Source: Bacteroidota bacterium
Lineage (GTDB): Bacteria > Bacteroidota > Bacteroidia > Bacteroidales > Cfx3-03
DNA: 64,000 nt
Reading direction: 5' to 3'
Assembly (NCBI GenBank): GCA_013390605.1
Contig: JACAUB010000001.1
Coordinates: 1,212,233-1,276,232, forward strand
The translations under genes and the position numbers were made by a program. This document shows positions 35,198 through 45,512 of the stretch, piece after piece (the first letter of the stretch is position 1; each line of letters begins with the position of its first letter). A model generated the notes under the pieces. That model saw only the letters and a list, made by a program, of their open reading frames with translations. It was not told where the DNA came from and ran no database searches.

Positions 35198-37927
35198 ATG
35201 AAGAATAGCATAATGCGTTTAGTTAGCATCATTTTAATCTCTCTTTTCTTACCGGTATTTTCGGGTGTAGCCCAGAAACCTTCTGAAGAGGTTGTTCAGA
35301 TAAATAAGTATCTATTGTCGGCAAAAGGTCCTTCAGGTGAATTGATTGTAACGACCGGTCGAATTGTAAAAGCCATTGCTTTAAGTCGTCCGCAAAGTAT
35401 GGAGATAGCTAGTTTATGGGTTAATTATTCTGTTTCTATTACACTTAACTCAGATCGTGATGGATCGACTACAGCTCATATTTCATTTAAAGATCTTCAT
35501 TTGACTGGAGATGTTAAGTATAAAGGTTTTGATATTTCGAATTTTATCTTTCCTACTTGTGTCAGCTTTAAACTTTCTTCTTCGGGGTCGGGAAGGTCTA
35601 AATCCATATTGGCAAATGTAAGAGAGGCAACTATAAATCCCGGAAACTGTAATATCTCAGTTTCTTTGGGTAAAAACGTTACAGAGATTCCTGTTATTGA
35701 GAAGCTCTGTTTCTTTCATTCTGATGCGGATTATGAAATGGCGACCAATCAGATTAAATTAGTAGAACGCTATTTTACGGCGACATGGCTCATGCATAGA
35801 ACTGAGCAGCTGATGGATGCTATGCAGTTTAGCCAGTTAAAGAATCCTTCGGCCTTTATAGCCTCTACCATTGAAGTAGCACTGTTAAATGACTGGATTA
35901 CTCGTCAGCGATTTGATAAGTATCCTTATTTTCAGAAGATCGACTCATTGATGTTTACTAAGCAGATTCAGGTGAATCGCTTTAAGCGCAGTCTGATTGA
36001 ACAGGATTTTGCAAAAGTTAATACGATTTCTCAGGCCGATCTGTCAAATGCTGCAATATTGTTTTCAGAAAGTCTGGCTAATTATTTTAATACTGGACAA
36101 GTTGATATCAATCGATCAGCCTATTTAACACAAATGGCTGGAAGTCGCATGACGCATATTGGGTATAAAGATTTGCTTGATTTCGTTGAAATCTATAATT
36201 CTGCACATCCACATCAGATGATCACTCAGCGAGATATTGTTGCTTTTAGTGCGACGATAGAGATGGCAATGATTAAACAGGCGGCTAAACTGGTCGACAA
36301 TGATAAGTATTCTGAAGCCATGGGCATGTTGAAAACTTCTGATCTTTATAGTCTGTTGCTCGTAGATCAGCAATCGTCCTTTGAAAATGAATTAATAACT
36401 CACCTGAGTCAGCGGCTCTATAAATATTATCTGGATATTGCGGTTAAAGCTATGCAGGGTGATGTGTTCAGGGTAAGTACTGATTATTATAGAAAAGCAC
36501 TTGCTATTAAAAGTCAATATTCTGATAAGGTGCAAAGTGATCCCCGCGAAAGATATATTGCTGATATGACCTGTAAGAATATATTGCAATCTGCAGAGCG
36601 GTCTTATCAGAGCAATGATATCGTTTCTGCACTTGCTGGATTTGAGGAGGTCATAAAGTTAGCCGATTCTGCCAGATTAAAGAATTCATACGAAACAGCC
36701 CGTATCCGACTTCAGGCTATAAGTGGTCGCCCTTCCGGATACGGACCATGGGTTGGAAAAGATTTGGCCGTTGTGATTCCAGAAGAAGAATCTGAGGTTA
36801 TTACAACCCGGTCGCAAAACAGATTTGCTGATACCAAAGAGCCTTTAGCATCGCGAGGAAAACAGACCAAGAACGTGATAAATAATGCCGTAACCCAATC
36901 AAAGATAATTGACTCAACTGTTTTGCTTGCTAAAATAAGTAAACAACGGACACGTTTACAGCAAAAAAGCATTCGTAATAATGATAATGTAAGAGATTTG
37001 GCAAATGAAGTCTCAAAACCAGCAATGGATGATTTTAGAAAATCAAATCGTCCATCCGGAAATTCTTTAAATAGAGATTTTAGCAGGTCAAGGATGAACA
37101 CTGAATCTCCCAATGATCAATATGTCAGAGAAAAGCTACGACAATATATCGATAATATTCACATGAAAATATGGGCAGGCGATGTAGATAGTTCATTTAT
37201 CATGCTTAAAGTGGCAGATAGTCTTCAGGAGATTCTTTCTAAGACTGGGGATAATGGATTTTTGGTCGATCTGAAATCATCAAGAATTAGTTATAACAAC
37301 TTGGTTTGTGATCAGCAAAAGAACATTTATAATAAAGATTTCGAGCAGATAAAGCTTCTCCTAAAACAAAAAGAGTTCTTGAGAGCCAGCATCCAATTAA
37401 GGTTTTTGATTGATAAACCATTTAAAGCGGAGTGTGCTATTGATAAGTCTGCTGCTAACCAATTACTTGGATCACTTGATGCCCCTATCGTATTCAAAAA
37501 ATGGAAGCTTCAACTTGATTCTCTGATAGCTACACAGGAACCCGAAGTGGTTATTGAGGCTTTTGGTAAGGCTAATGATTATTATCGTTCTAATGACTTG
37601 GATAAGTGGGGAATTGAGGCTCCAGATCTCATGGCGTCTCTTCAGTCGAGAAAAGAGACCGCTTTTTTGCTGAAAGCTTCTATGCAATTTGTAAATAACC
37701 ATCAACCGGCGTATGCACTTACACTCTTAAAATCTATATCCGCGCTTGAACTGAAACCGGATAAAACATTATCGCTTCAAAAAAGAGTAGGCGAGATGCT
37801 GGCTTCGGGTGATCATACCACAGAAATGAGTGTTATTGAAAAGCTGAATAGTTATAGTTTAAACGAACGATGGTTTGCTACGTTGATTACTGCCTATAAA
37901 AGGCAATGGAAGCTCTTCTCAAATTAG
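35198..37927 (+). CDS. Large secreted protein of unknown function
   Basis: 909 residues. A signal peptide ends VFSGVAQ (about residue 26). Residues 30-170 are beta-rich and include an unusual SSGSGRSKS stretch. Residues 180-520 and 640-909 are mostly alpha-helical with TPR-like spacing (for example YYRKALAIKSQYSDK and VSALAGFEEVIKL). A disordered, basic and polar linker lies at about 530-630 (RSQNRFADTKEP, KNVINNAVTQSK). No catalytic motif or membrane helix beyond the signal. It may be a periplasmic or surface scaffold. The name of the family is not recognised. Transcribed alone. Confidence 0.6.
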   Translation: MKNSIMRLVSIILISLFLPVFSGVAQKPSEEVVQINKYLLSAKGPSGELIVTTGRIVKAIALSRPQSMEIASLWVNYSVSITLNSDRDGSTTAHISFKDLHLTGDVKYKGFDISNFIFPTCVSFKLSSSGSGRSKSILANVREATINPGNCNISVSLGKNVTEIPVIEKLCFFHSDADYEMATNQIKLVERYFTATWLMHRTEQLMDAMQFSQLKNPSAFIASTIEVALLNDWITRQRFDKYPYFQKIDSLMFTKQIQVNRFKRSLIEQDFAKVNTISQADLSNAAILFSESLANYFNTGQVDINRSAYLTQMAGSRMTHIGYKDLLDFVEIYNSAHPHQMITQRDIVAFSATIEMAMIKQAAKLVDNDKYSEAMGMLKTSDLYSLLLVDQQSSFENELITHLSQRLYKYYLDIAVKAMQGDVFRVSTDYYRKALAIKSQYSDKVQSDPRERYIADMTCKNILQSAERSYQSNDIVSALAGFEEVIKLADSARLKNSYETARIRLQAISGRPSGYGPWVGKDLAVVIPEEESEVITTRSQNRFADTKEPLASRGKQTKNVINNAVTQSKIIDSTVLLAKISKQRTRLQQKSIRNNDNVRDLANEVSKPAMDDFRKSNRPSGNSLNRDFSRSRMNTESPNDQYVREKLRQYIDNIHMKIWAGDVDSSFIMLKVADSLQEILSKTGDNGFLVDLKSSRISYNNLVCDQQKNIYNKDFEQIKLLLKQKEFLRASIQLRFLIDKPFKAECAIDKSAANQLLGSLDAPIVFKKWKLQLDSLIATQEPEVVIEAFGKANDYYRSNDLDKWGIEAPDLMASLQSRKETAFLLKASMQFVNNHQPAYALTLLKSISALELKPDKTLSLQKRVGEMLASGDHTTEMSVIEKLNSYSLNERWFATLITAYKRQWKLFSN

Positions 37928-38003
37928 TTTGCATTCATTCTATTTCTTGCGATATTTGTAAACAATAAAGTTAATAACTTTATTTTCTAATAAAACTACA
38001 ACT

Positions 38004-38765
38004 ATGTCAGTGCAACTACTGTTAATCAGTAATTCAACGAATCCGGGCGAAGCTTATCTTGAATGGCCACGTCCATATATCTCAACATTTCTAAAAAATA
38101 AGTCGGTAAAACGAATTCTTTTTATCCCTTTTGCCGGTGTTAATATTAGTTCAGAGGGGGTAAATCCTTCTTATGTTCTGTATACTCAAAAAGTAAAGAC
38201 TGTTTTTAGTGAGCTCGGCTATGAAGTCTATTCAATTGTTGACGAATACGATCCCGTTAGGGCAGTGAAAGAGGCTGAGTGTATCATGATTGGTGGTGGA
38301 AATACCTATTTTTTGGTTGCTATGCTCTATCGTTGGAAGATTATGGAAGCGATTAGAGAAAAACTACTTCAAGGGACACCTTATATTGGATGGAGTGCCG
38401 GAAGTAATGTAGCCTGCCCCTCATTACGAACAACCAATGATATGCCAATCATTCAACCTGAAAGTTTTAATACACTTGATATTATTCCTTTTCAGATTAA
38501 TCCGCATTATCTGGATGCCAATCCACAAGGACATGGTGGTGAAACCAGAGAACAGCGTATTATGGAGTTCTTAGCCGTTAATCCATTAATAAAAGTTGCT
38601 GGCCTTCGAGAAGCTACAGCCTTGATTATTAATGATGGGCAATTAGAACTTGTCGGAGCCCGTCCACTCCGTTATTTTGAATATCGACAAGACCCCAGAG
38701 AATTCCAGCCGGGTGACGATCTATCTGTCTTGATGGAAAAGTTACATCCTTCTGAAATTGAATAA
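38004..38765 (+). CDS. pepE: Dipeptidase E (alpha-aspartyl dipeptidase)
   Basis: 253 residues; slightly longer than the E. coli enzyme. Family S51 hallmarks: IMIGGGNTYFLVA, then GWSAGSNVACPS with the nucleophile Ser (about residue 133), QINPHYLDANPQGHGGETREQR and GLREATALII. It hydrolyses N-terminal Asp-Xaa dipeptides. Cytosolic, no signal. It stands alone 76 nt downstream of the large secreted protein and 39 nt before the mannosidase, with which it may share a transcript. Confidence 0.92.
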   Translation: MSVQLLLISNSTNPGEAYLEWPRPYISTFLKNKSVKRILFIPFAGVNISSEGVNPSYVLYTQKVKTVFSELGYEVYSIVDEYDPVRAVKEAECIMIGGGNTYFLVAMLYRWKIMEAIREKLLQGTPYIGWSAGSNVACPSLRTTNDMPIIQPESFNTLDIIPFQINPHYLDANPQGHGGETREQRIMEFLAVNPLIKVAGLREATALIINDGQLELVGARPLRYFEYRQDPREFQPGDDLSVLMEKLHPSEIE

Positions 38766-38804
38766 CCTTTTTTTATCAACCCAACACAATTAATCTATTA
38801 TCGC

Positions 38805-41090
38805 ATGAAAATTCTTAACAGTTTATTGCTCGTTGCTTGTCTATCAGCATCGTTAGCATTAAAAGCCCAGACCAGAGAGTTAACGCAATACGTTAACCCA
38901 CTAGTTGGTACAGATTCAGATTATCCCTTGTCGAATGGTAATACATATCCAGCCATTGCAACACCCTGGGGGATGAATTTCTGGTCGCCGCAAACCGGAA
39001 ATAATAGCAATGGGTGGGCTTATACCTATCATGCTTATAAGATCAGAGGTTTTAAAGAGACCCATCAGCCCAGTCCCTGGATTAATGATTATGGCGCATT
39101 TTCATTGATGCCTGAAACTGGCAGTTTGAAGTTTCTGGAAGATCAAAGAGGTTCATGGTTCTCGCACAAAACAGAGACTGCCAAACCTCATTATTACAAA
39201 GTCTATCTGGCCGATTACGATGTTACTGTCGAAATAACGCCTACGGAAAGAGCTGCACAGTTTCGTTTTACCTTTCCAAAATCTGATGAGTCGTCTGTTA
39301 TCCTCGATGCATTTAACAAGGGATCGTATGTAAAGATCATTCCTGAGCAGCGCAAAATAATGGGTTATTGTAAAAATAACCATGGTGGAGTACCTGCTAA
39401 CTTCAAAAACTATTTTGTAGCCTATTTCGATAAAGATTTTGAAGCCATCTATACTTTTAAAGATTCATTGTTACAGAAATATTCTAAAGAAGCTCAATCC
39501 GGGCATGTAGGAGCTATTGTTCGTTTTAAAACAAAGCAAGGTGAAGTGGTCAATGTAAAAGTAGCCTCTTCATTTATTAGCTATGATCAGGCTGAGTTGA
39601 ACCTTAAACGTGAACTTGGAAATGACACTTTCGATCAAACATTAGCCAAAGCAAAGAGTGCATGGAATAAAGAGTTAAATAAAATTTCGGTAGAAGGTGG
39701 AACAGATCCTCAGTTAACAACATTCTATACGGCGATGTATAGAGGTCTTTTGTTCCCTCGTAAGTTTTATGAATTTGATAAAGACAATAAAGTGGTACAT
39801 TATAGTCCATATAATGGAGAGGTGTTACCAGGTTATATGTTTACCGATAATGGTTTCTGGGATACCTTTAGAGCGGTATTTCCATTCTTTACTTTGATGC
39901 AGCCTACTCTGAATAGCCATATCATGGAAGGACTTGTAAATGCATATAAAGAGAGTGGCTGGTTGCCAGAGTGGGCTAGTCCAGGTCATCGCGACTGTAT
40001 GATTGGGTCTAACTCCGCATCCCTCATTGCCGATTCATATCTCAAGGGAATCCGTGGATATGATATCAATACACTATATGAAGCATTGGTGAAAAACTCA
40101 AAGAATGCCGGTCCTCTGTCATCAGTAGGACGTTTAGGTGTAGATTATTATAATAAATTGGGTTACGTGCCTTACGACGTTAAGGTGAATGAGAATGTTG
40201 CCCGTACTCTGGAATATAGCTATGATGATTATTGTCTTGCAAAACTGGCCAAGGCTTTAAATCGTCCCCAGAGTGAAGTGGATACCTTTTCGAAGCGAGC
40301 ACTAAACTATCGTAATGTATTTGATAAGCAGACCAACTTTATGAGAGGTAAGAATCTGGACGGAACTTTTCAGTCTCCTTTTGTTCCTGAGAAATGGGGC
40401 GATGCCTTTACTGAAGGTTGTTCATGGCACTATACCTGGGCTGTTTTTCATGATCCTCAGGGATTAATGAACCTGATGGGTGGACGTGATAAGTTTGCTA
40501 CTAAACTTGATTCACTGTTTACCGCAGCTCCTAAGTATGATTATTCATACTATGGCGTTCAGATTCATGAAATCACCGAGATGGCAATAGCCGGAATGGG
40601 GCAATATGCACATGGAAATCAACCTATCCAACATGGTATCTATCTATATGATTGGGCTGGTGAACCCTGGAAAGCACAATATTGGGCAAGAGAGACTATG
40701 GATAAGCTATACACCCCAAATCCTGACGGACTTTGTGGTGATGAAGATAATGGACAAACTTCGGTTTGGTATGTACTCTCAGCCATGGGAATCTATTCTG
40801 TTTGTCCAGGTAGCGGAGAATATGCACTCGGTTCGCCTTTATTCAAAAAGGTAACGCTGCATCTGGAGAATGGTAAAACATTTGTAGTAAATGCACCTAA
40901 CAATAATCCTTCAACCCGCTATATTCAGAAAGCCATGCTGAATGGAAAAGAGTATACCAAAAACTTTATCACTCATCAGGATCTTTTACGTGGAGGTAAG
41001 TTTGATCTACAAATGAGCACAACTCCGAATAAAACTAAGGGTACTAAGAAAGAAGATTTACCATATTCGTATTCTAATGAATTGAAGTAA
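38805..41090 (+). CDS. Family 92 alpha-mannosidase, secreted
   Basis: 761 residues. The signal peptide ends SLALKAQ (about 22). GH92 features: YVNPLVGTDSDYPLSNGNTYPA near the start, THQPSPWINDYG (N-terminal beta domain), then the catalytic helical domain with FWDTFRAVFPF, GNQPIQHGIYLYDWAGEPWKAQ and EDNGQTSVWYVLSAMGIYSVCPG. These exo-enzymes remove alpha-linked mannose (often 1,2) from N-glycans by a calcium-dependent inverting mechanism. No SusC/SusD genes adjoin it. Periplasmic or surface location is expected; no lipobox. Confidence 0.94.
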   Translation: MKILNSLLLVACLSASLALKAQTRELTQYVNPLVGTDSDYPLSNGNTYPAIATPWGMNFWSPQTGNNSNGWAYTYHAYKIRGFKETHQPSPWINDYGAFSLMPETGSLKFLEDQRGSWFSHKTETAKPHYYKVYLADYDVTVEITPTERAAQFRFTFPKSDESSVILDAFNKGSYVKIIPEQRKIMGYCKNNHGGVPANFKNYFVAYFDKDFEAIYTFKDSLLQKYSKEAQSGHVGAIVRFKTKQGEVVNVKVASSFISYDQAELNLKRELGNDTFDQTLAKAKSAWNKELNKISVEGGTDPQLTTFYTAMYRGLLFPRKFYEFDKDNKVVHYSPYNGEVLPGYMFTDNGFWDTFRAVFPFFTLMQPTLNSHIMEGLVNAYKESGWLPEWASPGHRDCMIGSNSASLIADSYLKGIRGYDINTLYEALVKNSKNAGPLSSVGRLGVDYYNKLGYVPYDVKVNENVARTLEYSYDDYCLAKLAKALNRPQSEVDTFSKRALNYRNVFDKQTNFMRGKNLDGTFQSPFVPEKWGDAFTEGCSWHYTWAVFHDPQGLMNLMGGRDKFATKLDSLFTAAPKYDYSYYGVQIHEITEMAIAGMGQYAHGNQPIQHGIYLYDWAGEPWKAQYWARETMDKLYTPNPDGLCGDEDNGQTSVWYVLSAMGIYSVCPGSGEYALGSPLFKKVTLHLENGKTFVVNAPNNNPSTRYIQKAMLNGKEYTKNFITHQDLLRGGKFDLQMSTTPNKTKGTKKEDLPYSYSNELK

Positions 41091-41205
41091 TTATAAAAAT
41101 GATTTTTTTTATTTCGATTTCAGGAAAAAATCTGTTTTGAATGTAGCATTGTTTTAAGGAGATTGCCCACTACGTTCGAAATAAAGTAGTATACCGACTA
41201 TGTAT

Positions 41206-41247
41206 AAATCGGGTTAGAATAGATTTTTGATCTACGCTAACCCGATT
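41206..41247. terminator. Terminator between GH92 and the TonB receptor
   Basis: 12-bp stem AAATCGGGTTAG / CTAACCCGATTT (41206-41217 and 41236-41247) with an 18-nt loop, then CGTTTTT on plus. It lies 7 nt past the receptor stop and serves the two convergent genes. Confidence 0.75.
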
Positions 41248-41253
41248 TCGTTT

Positions 41254-43659
41254 TTATATCTCAATAATAACCCCTATAGTTGGTAACACCGTTCCTGCAT
41301 TTGACTTTATTTGCTTCAATTGGTAGCGTTGCTGTGCTGCAGGTGCAGTAGGGTTCTCAATAACTGGTATTCCGTTGGCGTCCATTACTCTCACCAGATC
41401 AGCTTGTTGATCAGCTTTGAAGTTATATGCGTTCTGGATATCTACATAGAAACGCATCGTAATTTTTTTATAGTAATACGCTTTATCAACTCTTAAATCG
41501 AGTTGGTGAAATGCATTTAACCGTTCGCTATTGAATAGATTGTAGTTGGGATAGGCTCTACCTCTCACATCCCATGCATCTTTTAGTGCACTCAGTTCAT
41601 TATCGTAAGGTGTATATGGCGTTCCACCTACATAGCGCCATTTCAATCCGATATCCCAGTTGCGCTTTAATGATCTACTTACTGTCGCAACAATAATATG
41701 CCGATTATCCCATGCCGATGGAATATACTTTGCCTTCTTATCCTGAAATTCACTTCTGACAAAGGTATACGAAACAATGATATTGAATCCTTTAAAGCTT
41801 CGCTCACGTGCTAACAACTCAAAACCATAAGCTCTACCTTTTGAAGTTGACTTGACAGCCTCATCTCCAAATGTGCCGTAATCACCTCCTTTACTGGCTA
41901 GTGATACAGAGTCTGCAAGCGAGAAGGGGTAGTTGTTATATAGCTTGTAAAATCCTTCGGCAGTTAGCTTGGCATCATCGGATGGATGAAATTCCAGTCC
42001 TGCAATGATATGGTCGGCTCTGATATATTTCAGATCGTTTTCTTTGTTTACAAGCATACCGGTATTATCTCTAAAGCCCAGAGTAGTGTATGCTGGCCGT
42101 TGATAAAATCGTCCTATGTTGAAGTTGAACGAGGTTTTTGATGTAATGTTGTAGGCAAGTGAAAAACGAGGCGAAAGCTGATTAAAAGGATTTCGCATAT
42201 TATTGCTGTATTCAGATGCGTCAGTCCTTAACCCAAATGAGAGAATTAACCGATCTTGAAAAACCTTTTCACTAGCCTGAAAGAATATATTGTAATTAAA
42301 TAGGTTTAAGGTGCTTGTATAGTTTATGTTTACTGGTAAACCTTGACTATAAAGAATCTGTTGTGTTGTATTTTTATATTGCCCTATCTCAGCACCAGCT
42401 CCGAAAAGTATTTTAAAGTTTCCCAAAAAGTTAGATTCTTCAAACCTGAATTTATTTTCGGCTTCATCAGAGTTGTAATCCAATGTCTTATTCGATGACG
42501 AAGATTCATCATTATTTTTATATTTATAGAGTCTGTTATTCAGATAATTCCTACTAAATATCCAGTTTTGGAAACCATTCTTAATGAAGTGGCGATATAC
42601 AAGACCAAGCGTGTAATTCTTTTGCTCGTTTACTGGTAAATAATCCAAAATGTATTGTTGTGATTCGGTCGGATTCTTCAATCCCGTATTCAGTTTAAAC
42701 TGATCAAGTGCACCTAAGCCAATAAAGGTTAATGAATTGTTTTTATTGAATTCAGTTTTAACCTTAAACTGAAAGTCATTGTATGTAGGAAGAAATGGAA
42801 GACCTATGGCACTGAAAAGAAACTGAAGATAACTGCGACGGACTGAAACAAAGTAGGTGGTCTTTTTTGAAAGAGGACCATTCATGGTCAATGCCAGATC
42901 AGAAGCCCCTACAGATCCTTTAAAAATATTACGATCTTTATTTCCATCTACCTGTGTCATTTCAAGCACAGAACTCAATGCATTTCCTCTGTTCGATGGA
43001 AATGCACCAGAGTAGAAGTCGACTGCTTTGATAAAATCAACATTTATAATTCCAACCGGTCCTCCTGAAGCCCCCTGTGTCGAAAAGTGATTCAAATTAG
43101 GTATTTCAACCCCATCCAGATAAAACCTATTTTCACTGGGACCACCACCCCGAACAATGATATCGTTTCTATAGGATACCGTGGAAGCTACACCCGGCAG
43201 TGCCTGAATAACTTTTGATATATCTCTGTTAGCACCTGCTGTTTTTTCTATCTCGGAGATCATTAATGATCGCATTGAGACCGGACTTTCGACAGGCTTT
43301 TTAAAAGCAGAGGCAGTAATGATAGCTGATTTTAGTTGAACCGCTGATGCCTGTAAGGGTATATCGATAAAAAAAGCCTTTGCATTGGTTACCTGAAACT
43401 CTTCGGTAATAACCTTTTCGTAGCCAATAGAAGAGACATTCAATTTTACAAATCCAGCTTGAACACCTTTAATAATAAACTTTCCTTCAAAATCAGCAAT
43501 GGCACCAAGTTGTGTTCCAATGACCTGAATAGTCGCAAGAGCTACAGGCTCATTGGTACTACTGTTGAAAACACGTCCTTTGATAACACCGTTTTGAGCT
43601 TGTGTTATATTGTTAAAGACGAGCAATGTTATAATGAAGATAGTAGATAATCGAACCAT
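41254..43659 (-). CDS. TonB-dependent receptor with CarboxypepD_reg-like N-terminal domain
   Basis: 801 residues. A signal peptide ends NITQAQ (22). Residues 25-105 form a carboxypeptidase-regulatory-like beta domain (GVIKGRVFNSSTNEPVALAT). The plug (about 120-235) contains VIQALPGVASTVSYRNDIIVRGG and NRFYLDGVEIPN. The rest is a 22-strand barrel. A clear TonB box is not seen. No SusD partner adjoins, so it is more a vitamin, siderophore or peptide type receptor than a starch-type pair. The substrate is unknown. Its promoter region (43660-43900) shows no clear -7 element. Confidence 0.92.
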   Translation of the reverse strand: MVRLSTIFIITLLVFNNITQAQNGVIKGRVFNSSTNEPVALATIQVIGTQLGAIADFEGKFIIKGVQAGFVKLNVSSIGYEKVITEEFQVTNAKAFFIDIPLQASAVQLKSAIITASAFKKPVESPVSMRSLMISEIEKTAGANRDISKVIQALPGVASTVSYRNDIIVRGGGPSENRFYLDGVEIPNLNHFSTQGASGGPVGIINVDFIKAVDFYSGAFPSNRGNALSSVLEMTQVDGNKDRNIFKGSVGASDLALTMNGPLSKKTTYFVSVRRSYLQFLFSAIGLPFLPTYNDFQFKVKTEFNKNNSLTFIGLGALDQFKLNTGLKNPTESQQYILDYLPVNEQKNYTLGLVYRHFIKNGFQNWIFSRNYLNNRLYKYKNNDESSSSNKTLDYNSDEAENKFRFEESNFLGNFKILFGAGAEIGQYKNTTQQILYSQGLPVNINYTSTLNLFNYNIFFQASEKVFQDRLILSFGLRTDASEYSNNMRNPFNQLSPRFSLAYNITSKTSFNFNIGRFYQRPAYTTLGFRDNTGMLVNKENDLKYIRADHIIAGLEFHPSDDAKLTAEGFYKLYNNYPFSLADSVSLASKGGDYGTFGDEAVKSTSKGRAYGFELLARERSFKGFNIIVSYTFVRSEFQDKKAKYIPSAWDNRHIIVATVSRSLKRNWDIGLKWRYVGGTPYTPYDNELSALKDAWDVRGRAYPNYNLFNSERLNAFHQLDLRVDKAYYYKKITMRFYVDIQNAYNFKADQQADLVRVMDANGIPVIENPTAPAAQQRYQLKQIKSNAGTVLPTIGVIIEI

Positions 43660-43899
43660 AATCGTATATTATTATTTTAAAATGTTTAATTATTTATTTA
43701 AAAGATTAAACGAATATCTGTTCGATTTGTTTGAATTCTAATCTGAATATTAAATTTATTTTATCTGACAGCTGAAAATTCTAAACCTGTCCTTGCCTGA
43801 TAAAATTGATGGTGTATACTTCAAATCCACAGCTTCCTAAATATTTTTTTCTTGCAGATTTATAGTCAGCACCTTTAAACTATGAATTTGTCATCCGCT

Positions 43900-45093
43900 T
43901 TATTCTCCCTCTTTATTGATTACGGTCTTCATCATTGAGATAGGATTTACCTCTTTTCCAGCCAAAGTAACCATAGATCTTAAGAAAGGAAATGATGGGA
44001 GCGAAGATATAATTTTGAGCTCTTCGTTAAGCATTGTATCTTCATCAAGAAATTTAAAGACTTTTTCAGGACCATTTTTAGAAAATAGTTCAGAGAAAAT
44101 TTTAACTCCAGCACCTCCATTTCGCATCATTATATTCAGAAGAATCTGGTCGTAGAATCTGAACCTTGGTCCTGAATTAGCATCAATATATGGAGGCCAT
44201 TGATCTTTTAACAGTTGTGCCAGTTGCATGGTATGGCGCTGAATTCTTTTAAAAGTATAACCCGAAGAGGCCTTGATCGTTCCACCAGCAATACCAATAT
44301 TGATAATTCGATCTCCCTTGCGGGTCGCAAAATAGTGATCAGTCATCGGAATAACACCCCATTCTTCAGATGTGATTTTATATGATGAAATCTTTAAGGT
44401 CTTCTCAATATATTCTTTAAGCATTGTTTCATATACTGATTCTTCAAGAAGGTTTTCTGAAAAAATAGTAAACTCAACCAGTGCTTTAGTTGTACTCTCG
44501 GGTAAGATATAGATAAAGCGAAACTGGTTTTGTTGTGGAATTGTAAAGTCAAAAAGTGTTGCCACTTCAGGATTAAATGTATCTGATGTCGTTTCGATTG
44601 TCCAGCCTTTAAAATGTTGTTTAATATACATCCGACTTCTCTCTTTTATCTCGTTCTCATTGTAGAGACTATTGAAGATGTAATCGGCTTTAAACGAACC
44701 TTCTGAAGTATCAACAATCCCCTCGTTGTCTTCTTCTCTAAATTGTTTGATCTCTGCTTTAAGCCATTCAACTTCTTTAAATTGAGCCAGATGATTTTTT
44801 ATGAAGGCGTATAGCGTAGCACTTTCAATAACTCTGTATTTATAACGGTTTAGATCAAAAACAATTTGTTTGCCAGGGGCATTAAGTGCAATTTTTTTGT
44901 AGGTCGACTTTGCAATAGCATCGAATGGTTGCGGACTTCTGCTCCAGTAGCCCCAAGTGTGGTCGTTAGCCTCTTTATCATCACGATCTATCATTAAAAT
45001 AGATCCACCCGGGAATCCTACATTGCTAAGATGGTAAGCCAGACTCAATCCTGCAGCACCACAACCTGCAATAATATGTGCATATTTTTTCAT
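43900..45093 (-). CDS. crtY: Lycopene beta-cyclase family flavoprotein
   Basis: 397 residues. The N-terminal FAD-binding Rossmann motif is HIIAGCGAAGLSLAYHLS, followed by DRDDKEANDHTWGYWS (the conserved D-x-TW of CrtY-type cyclases). FTIPQQNQFRFIYILP and GIAGGTIKASSGYTFKRIQRH are further CrtY-like stretches. The reaction converts lycopene to beta-carotene without net redox change. No crtE/B/I genes are in the window, so the pathway is split. It is transcribed alone, divergently from the molybdate genes. Confidence 0.9.
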   Translation of the reverse strand: MKKYAHIIAGCGAAGLSLAYHLSNVGFPGGSILMIDRDDKEANDHTWGYWSRSPQPFDAIAKSTYKKIALNAPGKQIVFDLNRYKYRVIESATLYAFIKNHLAQFKEVEWLKAEIKQFREEDNEGIVDTSEGSFKADYIFNSLYNENEIKERSRMYIKQHFKGWTIETTSDTFNPEVATLFDFTIPQQNQFRFIYILPESTTKALVEFTIFSENLLEESVYETMLKEYIEKTLKISSYKITSEEWGVIPMTDHYFATRKGDRIINIGIAGGTIKASSGYTFKRIQRHTMQLAQLLKDQWPPYIDANSGPRFRFYDQILLNIMMRNGGAGVKIFSELFSKNGPEKVFKFLDEDTMLNEELKIISSLPSFPFLRSMVTLAGKEVNPISMMKTVINKEGE

Positions 45094-45512
45094 TGTATGA
45101 TTGCTTTCTTTTGCTTTAAAGATAAAGAGCTAATATAATAAATAAACAAATAAAATCAAAGAATTACTTTGTGAAACGTAACAAAATTTGTAGCGCCAAG
45201 AGCTACTAATATGTTACAGTAGAGTAATTGCAATTTAAAATTCTCAAAGATCATCAATAAGTGGTTTGTTTTTCAAACATAAAGATTATTTAATTCATAA
45301 TTTTTGATTAAAAAATCCATTCTCTGTTATAGTAATCCACCATGATTTGTAAAATAACATTATTGTAAGAATCAATCTGTTTTACCTACATAAATGTAAG
45401 ATTCCAGATTGTTATTTTAGTATCTATTTGTTAATAATCAGTTTGTTATGATATTGGCATAATGGTTGAATAGTCTCTGTCGAACCATTCATTCATAAAT
45501 AATCTCAACAAT
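45094..45512. other. Divergent intergenic region with a nested palindrome
   Basis: 419 bp between crtY and the molbindin gene. It contains the nested inverted repeat at 45178-45217 (GTAACA, GTAGC, GCTAC, TGTTAC) about 85-124 nt upstream of crtY, and no gene. No good TAnnTTTG promoter was found for either flank. Confidence 0.5.
45178..45217. promoter_or_regulatory. Nested inverted repeat upstream of crtY
   Basis: GTAACA (45178-45183) pairs with TGTTAC (45212-45217), and inside it GTAGC (45190-45194) pairs with GCTAC (45202-45206). It could be an operator for a dimeric regulator or an RNA stem-loop. It does not resemble the E. coli ModE box. Confidence 0.4.

Noticed and set aside
41254..43659. 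SusC of a polysaccharide utilisation locus
   Set aside because: No SusD-like gene adjoins, and the neighbouring GH92 is convergent, behind a terminator.
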